Shown piece after piece: positions 19,562 through 29,220 of a stretch of DNA of 64,000 nt. The notes under the pieces were generated by a model. The model made no database searches. It was not told the DNA's origin and saw only the letters and a list, made by a program, of their open reading frames with translations. The translations under genes and the position numbers were made by a program. Numbering within the stretch: position 1 is the first letter of the stretch; each line of letters opens with the position of its first letter. Source of the stretch: Aeromonas enteropelogenes (lineage in GTDB: Bacteria; Pseudomonadota; Gammaproteobacteria; Enterobacterales; Aeromonadaceae); NCBI RefSeq assembly GCF_000819845.1, contig NZ_CDCG01000011.1, positions 62,001 through 126,000 on the forward strand, read 5' to 3'.

Positions 19562-20200
19562 TTACTCGCAGGCATGTCCCGCCGGGCCGAGCCGTGTGCC
19601 ATCCAGGAAGGCGGCGCCCTCCTGCATCCGCAACCTGCCCTGACAGAACCACTGCACCACCAGCGGGTAGATGCTGTGCTCCTGGGCCTGTACCCTTGCT
19701 GCCACTTCATCAGCCTCATCCCCCTCAAAGATGGGGACGTGGGCCTGCAGGATCACCGGGCCGCCGTCGAGTTCTTCGGTGACGAAGTGGACGCTGGCGC
19801 CGTGTTCGTTGTCACCGGCGTCGATGGCGCGCTGATGGGTATGCAGCCCCTGATACTTGGGCAGCAGGGAGGGATGGATGTTGATCATCTTCCCGGCGAA
19901 GTGACGCACCAGATCGGCACTCAGGATCCGCATAAACCCGGCCAGCACCACCAGATCGGGCTGATAGTCCTCCATCAGTGCCAGCAGGGCGGCGTCATAC
20001 TCCGCCCGGTCGGCAAACTGCTGCTGGGCGAGGATGCTGGTGGCCACACCGGCTTCCCTGGCGCGCACCAGACCATAGGCATCGGCCTTGTTGCTAATGA
20101 CGCCAACCACTTCCCCGGCAATCTTGCCAGCGGCGCAACTGTCGAGAATCGCCTGCAGGTTGCTGCCGCTGCCGGAGATAAGGACCAGGATCCGCATCAT
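19562..20200 (-). CDS. purN: Phosphoribosylglycinamide formyltransferase PurN
   Basis: The 212-residue product shows the PurN phosphate-binding loop ([12 protein letters not shown]). Catalytic elements are [14 protein letters not shown] (His) and [15 protein letters not shown] (Asp). It transfers a formyl group from 10-formyltetrahydrofolate to GAR, the third step of purine synthesis. Its ATG overlaps the purM stop (ATGA), with a second in-frame ATG three bases later. It is the second gene of purMN, governed by the PUR box upstream of purM. Confidence 0.97.
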   Translation of the reverse strand: MMRILVLISGSGSNLQAILDSCAAGKIAGEVVGVISNKADAYGLVRAREAGVATSILAQQQFADRAEYDAALLALMEDYQPDLVVLAGFMRILSADLVRHFAGKMINIHPSLLPKYQGLHTHQRAIDAGDNEHGASVHFVTEELDGGPVILQAHVPIFEGDEADEVAARVQAQEHSIYPLVVQWFCQGRLRMQEGAAFLDGTRLGPAGHACE

Positions 20201-21234
20201 TGGATGATGACCTGCTCCTCGCCATCGGCCGCCTTGGCGATATGGCCGATGTGCCAGGCGTTCTCGCCTTCGGCCTTGAGCAGGGTCAGCGCTTTTTCAA
20301 GCTGATCTGCCGGCAGGGCGATGATCATGCCGACGCCGCAGTTGAAGGTGCGATACATCTCGTGACGGGTCACGTTGCCGGCCTCTTGCAGCCAGCTGAA
20401 CACCGCCGGCCACTGCCAGCTCTGCTCGTCAATGACCGCCTTGGTGTTGGCTGGCAGAACGCGCGGGATGTTTTCCCAGAAGCCGCCGCCGGTGATGTGG
20501 GACAGAGCGTGGATCTCGCACTCCTTGATGAGCTTGAGCACCGATTTCACATAGATACGGGTCGGCTCCAGCAGGGCATTGGCCAGAGTGGTGTCACCCA
20601 GCGGCTGATGCACGTCGGCCTGGGAGACTTCCAGGATCTTGCGAATGAGGGAGAAGCCGTTGGAGTGGGGGCCGCTGGCGGCCAGGGCGATCAGGGCATC
20701 CCCTTCGCCGACCTTGCTGCCGTCGATGATTTCACTCTTCTCGACCACGCCGACGCAGAAACCGGCGATGTCGTAGTCATCCCCCTCATACATGCCCGGC
20801 ATCTCGGCGGTTTCGCCGCCCACCAGGGCGCAGCCTGACTGCTCGCAACCTTCACCGATGCCGGTGACCACGGCGGCGGCGGTGTCCACATCCAGCTTGC
20901 CGGTGGCGTAGTAGTCGAGGAAGAACAGGGGCTCGGCACCCTGCACGATGAGATCGTTGACGCACATGGCCACCAGATCGATGCCCACGGTGTCGTGTTT
21001 TTTCAGATCGATGGCCAGGCGCAGCTTGGTGCCCACCCCATCAGTGCCGGAGACCAGCACCGGCTCCTTGTAGCCCGCAGGGATTTGACACAAGGCCCCA
21101 AAGCCGCCAAGACCACCAAGGACTTCAGGACGACGAGTGCGTTTGGACACGCCCTTGATACGTTCAACCAGTGCATTGCCGGCATCGATATCCACGCCAG
21201 CATCCTTGTAGCTCAGTGAGGTTTTGTCTGTCAC
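20197..21234 (-). CDS. purM: Phosphoribosylformylglycinamidine cyclo-ligase PurM
   Basis: The 345-residue product has the PurM/AIR synthetase hallmarks: [19 protein letters not shown] at the N-terminus, [28 protein letters not shown], and the ATP-grasp-like [11 protein letters not shown] block. It closes FGAM to AIR using ATP, the fifth step of purine synthesis. It is co-transcribed with purN (four-base overlap) and diverges from upp. The PUR box about 80 bases upstream suggests PurR repression. Confidence 0.97.
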   Translation of the reverse strand: MTDKTSLSYKDAGVDIDAGNALVERIKGVSKRTRRPEVLGGLGGFGALCQIPAGYKEPVLVSGTDGVGTKLRLAIDLKKHDTVGIDLVAMCVNDLIVQGAEPLFFLDYYATGKLDVDTAAAVVTGIGEGCEQSGCALVGGETAEMPGMYEGDDYDIAGFCVGVVEKSEIIDGSKVGEGDALIALAASGPHSNGFSLIRKILEVSQADVHQPLGDTTLANALLEPTRIYVKSVLKLIKECEIHALSHITGGGFWENIPRVLPANTKAVIDEQSWQWPAVFSWLQEAGNVTRHEMYRTFNCGVGMIIALPADQLEKALTLLKAEGENAWHIGHIAKAADGEEQVIIQ

Positions 21235-21310
21235 GAGTATTCCCCGTCATGTGAAGAAGTGGAGGGTAAAATTCGGGGCGTATTCTAGCAGTGCGGGGGA
21301 AAAACCAGAA

Positions 21311-21326
21311 AGGAAATCGTTTGCGC
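21311..21326 (-). promoter_or_regulatory. PUR box in the purM-upp intergenic region
   Basis: AGGAAATCGTTTGCGC matches the PurR operator consensus ACGCAAACGTTTGCGT at 12 of 16 positions, with the central CGTTTGCG half intact. It lies between the divergent purMN and upp starts, as in E. coli. PurR binding is inferred. Confidence 0.7.
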
Positions 21327-21409
21327 ATTTTTGCGCGGAAAAACTCTACAAGCGGCGGCTTTTGTTGTATGATTCCGCGATTTTTTTGCGGCAGTTAGAG
21401 GAGATAATA

Positions 21410-22036
21410 ATGAAAGTCGTTGAAGTCAAACATCCCCTGGTCAAACACAAGATCGGTCTGATGCGTGAAGGCGATATCAGCACCAAGCGTTTCCGTGAAC
21501 TGGCCAAAGAAGTGGGCAGTTTGCTGACCTACGAAGCGACCTCTGACTTCGAAACGGAGAAGGTTACCATCGATGGCTGGAATGGGCCAGTAGAAGTTGA
21601 CCAGATCAAGGGCAAGAAGGTCACAGTCGTGCCCATCCTGCGTGCCGGTCTGGGCATGATGGACGGCGTGCTGGAGCACATGCCGAGCGCTCGCGTCAGC
21701 GTGGTCGGCATCTACCGCGATGAAGAGACCCTGCAGCCGGTGCCTTACTTCGAGAAGATCGTCAGCAACATCGACGAGCGTCTGGCCCTGGTTATCGACC
21801 CCATGCTGGCCACCGGCGGCTCCATGATCGCCACCATCGACCTGCTGAAAAAGAAAGGCTGCCACTCCATCAAGGTGCTGGTGCTGGTTGCCGCCCCGGA
21901 AGGGATCAAGGCGCTGGAAGCCGCTCACCCGGACGTGGAGCTGTTCTGTGCCTCCATCGACAAGGGGCTGAACGAGAAGGGCTATATCGTCCCGGGCCTG
22001 GGCGATGCCGGTGACAAGATCTTCGGCACCAAGTAA
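21410..22036 (+). CDS. upp: Uracil phosphoribosyltransferase
   Basis: The 208-residue product starts [20 protein letters not shown] at the ATG at 21410, following a GAGGAG site; a longer upstream frame is non-coding. It has the PRPP-binding loop [18 protein letters not shown] and the uracil-binding C-terminal [19 protein letters not shown]. It converts uracil and PRPP to UMP in pyrimidine salvage. In E. coli upp is followed by the uracil permease gene uraA; here a DUF2066 gene follows instead, after a terminator. Confidence 0.97.
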   Translation: MKVVEVKHPLVKHKIGLMREGDISTKRFRELAKEVGSLLTYEATSDFETEKVTIDGWNGPVEVDQIKGKKVTVVPILRAGLGMMDGVLEHMPSARVSVVGIYRDEETLQPVPYFEKIVSNIDERLALVIDPMLATGGSMIATIDLLKKKGCHSIKVLVLVAAPEGIKALEAAHPDVELFCASIDKGLNEKGYIVPGLGDAGDKIFGTK

Positions 22037-22078
22037 GCCGATGCAATCAGCCGCCCCTGTTCGGGTGAGCGGCATTCC

Positions 22079-22099
22079 GAGCCGGCGTTCTGCCGGCTC
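22079..22099 (+). terminator. Terminator after upp
   Basis: Arms GAGCCGGC/GCCGGCTC with a GTTCT loop, followed by TGTTGTTT. Confidence 0.8.
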
Positions 22100-22177
22100 T
22101 GTTGTTTCTGGCAGCCTTGCTGCATGGCGCGCCTTGCCGCTACCATAGCCACAGGCTCCCAGTTCGAGATGATATTC

Positions 22178-23197
22178 ATGTTCAAACGCGCAATCACCGC
22201 TCTTTGTTGCGGTCTCTCCTTCATGGCCTCTGCCGCCCAGGTGACCGATCTCTATCAGGGCAAGGCGCCCACCAGCGGCGATATGACGGCGGCCCAGTCC
22301 CAGGCGTTGGGAGAAGTTCTGGTCAAGGTGACCGGCAAGCGGGACATCCTCAGCCAGCCAGCGGTAGCCAAGGCGTTGGCGGCTCCCGGCGACTATGTAA
22401 AGAGCTACGGCTATCAGGATCTGGATTCGGTCAAGTATCTGAAGGCCGAATTCAAGAGCGACAAGGTCAACCGGCTGGTGGCCGACAGCCAGTATGCCCT
22501 GCTGGGCCCGGTTCGCCCCCAGGTGGCGATCTGGCTGGTAGTGGATCAGGGGGAGCGCCGCCTGCTTGCGGATCAATCCGCCGATGGTTGGGCCAGGGCC
22601 CTGCGTGAACAGGCCCAGACACTGGGGCTGCCAGTCAGTATTCCGCTGATGGATCTGGACGACAACATGGCAGTCAGTGCGACCGATGTGTGGGGCCGTT
22701 TCGCCGATCCCATCCTCAAGGCGAGTCAGCGCTATGGCGCCGAGATGGTGGTGTTGGGCAAGCTGACGCCGGAAGGGGAGAAGTGGAACATCGACTGGGG
22801 TCTCTACGGACCCAAGGCCGGTGGTGAGGTGGCCGAGCTGACCCGGGGCAATGGTGCTGGCTCCCAGGCCGAGGTGGCACAGGGCTTTGCCGATACCCTG
22901 GCAGGCTGGTTGGTGAAAAACTATGGTGCTCGCGTCTCGGGGCCGGCCTCCAGCCAGAGTCTGGTGGTGAGTGGGCTCTCCGACGTGGACAGCATGATCG
23001 CCGTGCAGAAGATGCTGCAGGGGATGGCCAACGTGAGCAAGGTAGAGATTGGCAAACTGGAAGGGGACCAGGTCACCTTCAATTTCACCCTGCAGGGTGA
23101 TCAGGCCGAGTTGGCCCGCATGCTTCAGCTCGAGAGCCGCCTGCATCGGGTTGACGATAATGGCAGCGCATTGCGTTACCAATGGTCGCAGCCCTGA
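22178..23197 (+). CDS. Exported DUF2066 protein of unknown function
   Basis: The 339-residue product begins with a signal peptide (MFKRAITALCCGLSFMASAA) if the ATG at 22178 is used; an ATG three codons upstream is also possible. The mature part matches DUF2066, a family found next to hda in many gammaproteobacteria. Conserved features include an early LVKVTGKRDIL segment and a later VLGKLTPEGEKWNIDW. No catalytic motif is evident. It is probably periplasmic. A terminator hairpin follows. The family has no established role that I know of. Confidence 0.85.
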   Translation: MFKRAITALCCGLSFMASAAQVTDLYQGKAPTSGDMTAAQSQALGEVLVKVTGKRDILSQPAVAKALAAPGDYVKSYGYQDLDSVKYLKAEFKSDKVNRLVADSQYALLGPVRPQVAIWLVVDQGERRLLADQSADGWARALREQAQTLGLPVSIPLMDLDDNMAVSATDVWGRFADPILKASQRYGAEMVVLGKLTPEGEKWNIDWGLYGPKAGGEVAELTRGNGAGSQAEVAQGFADTLAGWLVKNYGARVSGPASSQSLVVSGLSDVDSMIAVQKMLQGMANVSKVEIGKLEGDQVTFNFTLQGDQAELARMLQLESRLHRVDDNGSALRYQWSQP

Positions 23198-23216
23198 TTT
23201 TATAAGGCTTTTGTAT

Positions 23217-23243
23217 ACCGCCCGGCTTGTCCGGGCGGTTCTC
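23217..23243 (+). terminator. Terminator after the DUF2066 gene
   Basis: Arms ACCGCCCGG/CCGGGCGGT with a CTTGT loop, then TTCTCT. Confidence 0.75.
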
Positions 23244-23299
23244 TATCCGGCCCGGCGATGATACACTTGGTAGCAAATGTCACAGTCAAAGCCTAACGA

Positions 23300-24001
23300 G
23301 TGAAGCAACCGGCCCAACTGTCTTTAGCCGTACAACTACCGGACGATGAAACCTTCGTCAGTTTTTATCCCGGCAACAATGCTCATCTGATCACCGCCCT
23401 CAAAAATGCGGCCATTGGTCAGGGGGCACCTTTCCTCTATTTCTGGGGAGCCAAGGGGTCGGGGCGTTCCCACCTGCTCCATGCGACCTGTGCCGAGGTC
23501 AACGCCCGCGACGCAGCCGCTGCCTATCTCTCCCTCGATCAGTTCGAACAGCTGGATCCCAGCATGCTGGATGCCCTCGAGAGCCTGCCGCTGGTCTGTC
23601 TCGACAGCCTGGAAGCCATCGCCGGCAATGCCTTGTGGGAGCGCGCCCTGTTCGATTTTTACAATCGTTGGAAGGAGAAGGGCGAGGGAACCCTCATCGT
23701 GACCGGCTGCAGTGCGCCGCGCAAACTGGGGCTGCAACTGCCGGATCTCGCCTCCCGCCTCGACTGGGGGGTAAGTTTCCATCTCGATGAGCTGGATGAT
23801 GAAGGCAAGCTCAGTGCCCTGCAGCTGCGTGCCGAGCTGCGGGGCTTCAAACTGCCCATCGACGTGGGTCGTTTCCTGCTAAACCGCCTCTCCCGCGACA
23901 TGCGCACCCTGCTCACTACCCTCAATCAGCTCGACAACGCCTCATTTCGCGCCAAGCGAAAGCTCACCATCCCCTTCGTCAAAGAGATCCTCGAGCTCTG
24001 A
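23300..24001 (+). CDS. hda: Hda, DnaA-inactivating AAA+ protein
   Basis: The 233-residue product is the short DnaA homologue Hda. It has an N-terminal clamp-binding motif QLSLAV (residues 6-11), a degenerate Walker A GAKGSGRS (50-57) of the Hda type, and a C-terminal lid domain. Bound to the DNA-loaded sliding clamp it stimulates ATP hydrolysis by DnaA and so prevents re-initiation. The start is a GTG at 23300 with only a weak upstream site, which fits low expression. The clamp motif sits at the correct distance from this start. Confidence 0.94.
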   Translation: MKQPAQLSLAVQLPDDETFVSFYPGNNAHLITALKNAAIGQGAPFLYFWGAKGSGRSHLLHATCAEVNARDAAAAYLSLDQFEQLDPSMLDALESLPLVCLDSLEAIAGNALWERALFDFYNRWKEKGEGTLIVTGCSAPRKLGLQLPDLASRLDWGVSFHLDELDDEGKLSALQLRAELRGFKLPIDVGRFLLNRLSRDMRTLLTTLNQLDNASFRAKRKLTIPFVKEILEL

Positions 24002-24057
24002 TACCCCCGTCACGTTTGGTGACTCTCTTTGGTGTGAGCTGGCAAGCGGACAAAAAG

Positions 24058-24084
24058 AAACCCCGGCATCAGGCCGGGGTTTTT
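24058..24084. terminator. Bidirectional terminator between hda and aceA
   Basis: Arms AAACCCCGGC/GCCGGGGTTT with an ATCAG loop, T-run on the plus strand and A-run (T-run on minus) on the other side. It sits between the convergent hda and aceA. Confidence 0.88.
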
Positions 24085-24103
24085 GATTGCTGCCGTCAGA
24101 TGA

Positions 24104-25417
24104 TCAGTGGAACTGATCCTCTTCGGTGGAACCCGTTAAAGCGGTCACCGAGGATTGGCCACCCTGGATGACGGTGGTCACCTTGTCAAAGTAACCGGTC
24201 CCCACTTCCTGCTGGTGCGCCACGAAGGTGTAGCCACGCTCGGCAGCGGCAAACTCGGGCTGCTGCACCATCTCGACATAGTGCTTCATCCCTTCGCCAC
24301 GGGCGTATTGGTAGGCCAGCTCGTACATGTGGAACCACATGTTGTGGATGCCTGCCAGGGTGATGAACTGGTACTTGTAACCCATGTCGGACAGCTCCTG
24401 CTGGAAGCGGGCGATGGTGGCATCGTCCAGGTTCTTCTTCCAGTTAAAGCTCGGGGAGCAGTTGTAGGCCAGGATGCGATCCGGGAACTTGGCCTTGATC
24501 GCTTCGGCAAACTTGCGTGCCTCGTCCAGATCCGGTTTGGCGGTTTCACACCACACCATGTCGGCGTAGGGGGCGTAGGCCAGACCACGGGCAATCGCCT
24601 GATCGATGCCGGCACGTACCTTGTAGAAGCCTTCGGCAGTGCGCTCACCGGTCAGGAAGTCGGCATCATAAGGATCCGCATCCGTGGTCAGCAGGTCGGC
24701 CGCGTTGGCGTCGGTACGAGCGATCACCAGAGTAGTGGTGCCGCAGACGTCGGCTGCCAGACGGGCTGCCACCAGTTTCTGCACCGCTTCCTGGGTCGGG
24801 ACCAGCACCTTGCCACCCATGTGGCCGCATTTTTTCACGGAAGCCAGCTGATCTTCGAAGTGAACGCCGGCGGCGCCTGCCTCGATCATTCCCTTCATCA
24901 GTTCGAAGGCGTTCAGCACTCCACCAAAACCGGCTTCGGCATCTGCCACTATGGGCAGGAAGTAGTCGATGAAGCCCTCATCCTGCGGCCCTACCTTGTT
25001 GGCCCACTGGATCTGGTCGGCACGGGCGAAGGAGTTGTTGATGCGCTCCACCACCGACGGCACCGAGTTGGCCGGATAGAGGGACTGATCCGGATACATG
25101 GTGGAGGAGAGGTTATTGTCCGCCGCGACCTGCCAGCCGGAGAGGTAGATGGCCTCGATGCCGGCTTTGGCCTGCTGCACCGCCTGGCCGCCGGTCAGGG
25201 CGCCGAGGCAGTTCACGTAACCTTTTTTGGCCTCGCCGTGGATCAGTTCCCACAGTTTGTCGGCGCCGCGTTGGGCCAGGGTGTGCTGCGGCTGCAAGCT
25301 GCCGCGCAGGTTCACCACGTCCTCGGCGCTGTAGCCGCGCTTGATCCCTTTCCAGCGGGGGTTTTGGGCCCAGTCTTTCTCGATAGCCTGGATCTGTTGC
25401 TCACGGGTCAGTGCCAT
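24104..25417 (-). CDS. aceA: Isocitrate lyase
   Basis: The 437-residue product shows the isocitrate lyase active-site motif [18 protein letters not shown] and other conserved blocks ([34 protein letters not shown]). It splits isocitrate into glyoxylate and succinate in the glyoxylate bypass. The ATG at 25417 follows a GAGGGA site; an in-frame start 27 bases upstream is less likely. It lies 73 bases after aceB, so the two form the aceBA operon. No aceK (isocitrate dehydrogenase kinase) follows; hda is convergent. Confidence 0.97.
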   Translation of the reverse strand: MALTREQQIQAIEKDWAQNPRWKGIKRGYSAEDVVNLRGSLQPQHTLAQRGADKLWELIHGEAKKGYVNCLGALTGGQAVQQAKAGIEAIYLSGWQVAADNNLSSTMYPDQSLYPANSVPSVVERINNSFARADQIQWANKVGPQDEGFIDYFLPIVADAEAGFGGVLNAFELMKGMIEAGAAGVHFEDQLASVKKCGHMGGKVLVPTQEAVQKLVAARLAADVCGTTTLVIARTDANAADLLTTDADPYDADFLTGERTAEGFYKVRAGIDQAIARGLAYAPYADMVWCETAKPDLDEARKFAEAIKAKFPDRILAYNCSPSFNWKKNLDDATIARFQQELSDMGYKYQFITLAGIHNMWFHMYELAYQYARGEGMKHYVEMVQQPEFAAAERGYTFVAHQQEVGTGYFDKVTTVIQGGQSSVTALTGSTEEDQFH

Positions 25418-25490
25418 ATCAGTTCCCTCTTTCATTGATTTCACGTTTCCATTGACTTGTTATTGGCGAGCCCCCTCCGGGGCCCGTGAT

Positions 25491-27098
<1,608 letters not shown>

Positions 27099-27730
27099 AA
27101 GATTCACTCCTTTGAGAATTACATTTTGAACTTATTAACTACGACTAAAGTCGATCCCTGTTCCTGTAATCTTCCCGTAACAACGGGATAACACGTTTCA
27201 TACGGTGCGAAATATTGCCGATTGCGTCAACAACTTTTTTTAAACGCCCGTTTTTGGGTGATGATTAACTTTATGTTTTTTAATGATTTATGTGGTTGGT
27301 ATAAAAGCTCTACGCAGATGGTTATGCTTCTGCTTTTCATCGCGGGGTGATGGGTAATTCGGTCTGGTGAAAACAGGCATGCCATGTAATTTATTACGTA
27401 ATAAAATTACAAATGCAAAAACAAATCCCGACCTTACTCCAAGCTTTTGAAAAACAGTTGTATTAATTTAGTTTGAAAGCCTCTATGCAGCCTCAGGCCT
27501 TTCTGGCTATTGCTGATGAACGTCTGTTTTAAACTAAATGACCATTAATGGGTATGAATGGCGCAGGTTGCCATCCTGGTGGAAAGTGAAGGGCAATAAC
27601 GTAGGTTTGTATCAGGTGATGAGAAAAATGTCAGGAGAGCAGGGGGGCGACATATTGGTGGATAATCCTGCGATTATATACCGATGTAGTGATTTGTCGT
27701 TTTTTGTGTGCACACTCTCAAATCGGGGGA
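27099..27730. other. AT-rich aceBA upstream region without convincing genes
   Basis: This 630-base stretch is far more AT-rich than its neighbours. I see aceBA promoter-type sequence near the aceB start and the palindrome at 27386-27410. An open frame at 27538-27756 (72 codons) has no clear ribosome site and an odd composition, so I do not call it a gene. Confidence 0.5.
27386..27410. promoter_or_regulatory. Near-perfect palindrome upstream of aceB
   Basis: GTAATTTATTAC followed by GTAATAAAATTAC forms an inverted repeat with one extra base in the right arm, centred on TTACGTAA. It lies about 290 bases upstream of aceB. Its symmetry suggests a binding site for a dimeric regulator, but which one cannot be told. 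Confidence 0.45.
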
Positions 27731-27750
27731 AAAAAGGCCATAAAGGCCTG
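27731..27750 (-). terminator. Probable terminator of the small ORF at 27784-27924
   Basis: Read on the minus strand: ACAGGCC-TTTAT-GGCCT followed by TTTTTT. The stem is only 5 bp, but the U-run is long. It lies 33 bases beyond the small ORF's stop codon. Confidence 0.55.
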
Positions 27751-27783
27751 TCGTGAAGTGCATGGCGATGTCCCCGGAAGGGA

Positions 27784-27924
27784 TTAGTACTCCTCTTCCG
27801 GCTCTGCCAGATCGATCACATCCAGTTGAATGACCTGCACATCTTCATGTGCAGCGGGGCAGGTGGTGTCTTGGGGGACGGTAAAAAGCGCGATGGTGGG
27901 GCTGGTCTCTGTGGTCTGTTTCAT
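27784..27924 (-). CDS. Small acidic protein of unknown function (46 residues)
   Basis: The frame starts at the ATG at 27924 and ends at a TAA at 27784-27786. The product begins MKQTTETSPTIALFTVPQD, has one Cys at residue 22 and ends LAEPEEEY; the C-terminal half is strongly acidic. An AAGGA site lies 6 bases upstream of the ATG. The ATG also overlaps the stop (ATGA) of a short upstream frame, in which a GTG is preceded by AGGAGGTGG, so translational coupling is possible. A promoter-like TTGAAT-17-TAATAT lies at 28012-28040 and a terminator-like hairpin follows. I do not recognise the protein. The control elements make it a good gene candidate, but coding status is unproven. Confidence 0.6.
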   Translation of the reverse strand: MKQTTETSPTIALFTVPQDTTCPAAHEDVQVIQLDVIDLAEPEEEY

Positions 27925-28011
27925 GCTTGGTCCTTGGTTGAACGCAAGCCGGTGTGTGATCCCTTCACCGATTTTCCACCTCCTTGTCTCGCTACCGGCG
28001 GAAAGTCGCGC

Positions 28012-28040
28012 ATATTAATGAGTTCACATGAAAGATTCAA
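28012..28040 (-). promoter_or_regulatory. Sigma-70-like promoter for the small ORF
   Basis: On the minus strand TTGAAT (28040-28035), a 17-bp spacer and TAATAT (28017-28012). Each hexamer matches the consensus at 4 of 6 positions. It lies about 90 bases before the small ORF start. Confidence 0.45.
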
Positions 28041-28101
28041 GCGGTTCTGTATGTTTTTTGTTCCTGCGAAGTGAGGATGGCAGTCGATAGAAACTGCGGG
28101 C

Positions 28102-28134
28102 AAAAAAATAGCCCAGTCGTTTGACTGGGCTATT
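28102..28134 (-). terminator. Terminator of the tRNA-Pro gene
   Basis: Perfect 12-bp arms AATAGCCCAGTC/GACTGGGCTATT with a 4-base loop, and a 7-base T-run on the minus strand. It lies 12 bases beyond the tRNA 3' end. Confidence 0.9.
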
Positions 28135-28145
28135 TCGGGGAATGA

Positions 28146-28222
28146 TGGTCGGCGTGAGAGGATTTGAACCTCCGACCCCTGACACCCCATGACAGTGCGC
28201 TACCTGGCTGCGCTACACGCCG
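28146..28222 (-). tRNA. tRNA-Pro (anticodon GGG)
   Basis: The 77-nt minus-strand sequence folds as a tRNA. The acceptor stem is CGGCGTG/CACGCCG, followed by discriminator A and an encoded CCA. The T arm contains GGTTCAAATCC. The anticodon loop is ATGGGGT, giving GGG. The anticodon stem CTGTC/GTCAG has one T-T mismatch, a feature I recall in E. coli tRNA-Pro(GGG) too. It reads CCC and CCU codons. Confidence 0.96.
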
Positions 28223-28297
28223 ACAAGGTCAGTCTGAGCTGACGGGGAGGAAGTCTAATGTTCTGGCGCTATGGGTGCAACTCCTTTTTTATCATAG

Positions 28298-29002
<705 letters not shown>

Positions 29003-29154
29003 CCCGTAGGGGGGAGGTTGCCTCCAGCCTCCCACGCGACGCTTGTCAATTATACCTTTTCAAACAGCCTGTTAGCCTTGCCAATGTGGGTAAAACCTGA
29101 CCCACCTTCGATGCTGTAAAATCCCCTCCTACTGCCGTTGTAAAAGCGGTTTCC

Positions 29155-29188
29155 ATGTAACAAAACTGTCATGCAACCGCCATATAAT
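29155..29188 (+). promoter_or_regulatory. Pho box and -10 of the pst operon
   Basis: ATGTAAC-AAAA-CTGTCAT (29155-29172) gives two PhoB half sites at 11-bp spacing, the second perfect. A consensus TATAAT follows exactly 10 bases downstream (29183-29188), the standard architecture of PhoB-dependent promoters. The pstC start is 32 bases further. Confidence 0.88.
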
Positions 29189-29220
29189 GCCGCCAAGCCT
29201 AGCTCACATTGAGGTCTTGC

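Noticed and set aside
21395..23182. Minus-strand open frame of 595 codons opposite upp and the DUF2066 gene
   Set aside because: It runs across two clear genes, a terminator and a promoter on the plus strand; its composition is that of an antisense shadow.
27538..27756. 72-codon plus-strand frame in the aceB upstream region
   Set aside because: It has no clear ribosome site, no recognisable domain and an unusual amino acid make-up; it overlaps the terminator-like element of the minus-strand small ORF.
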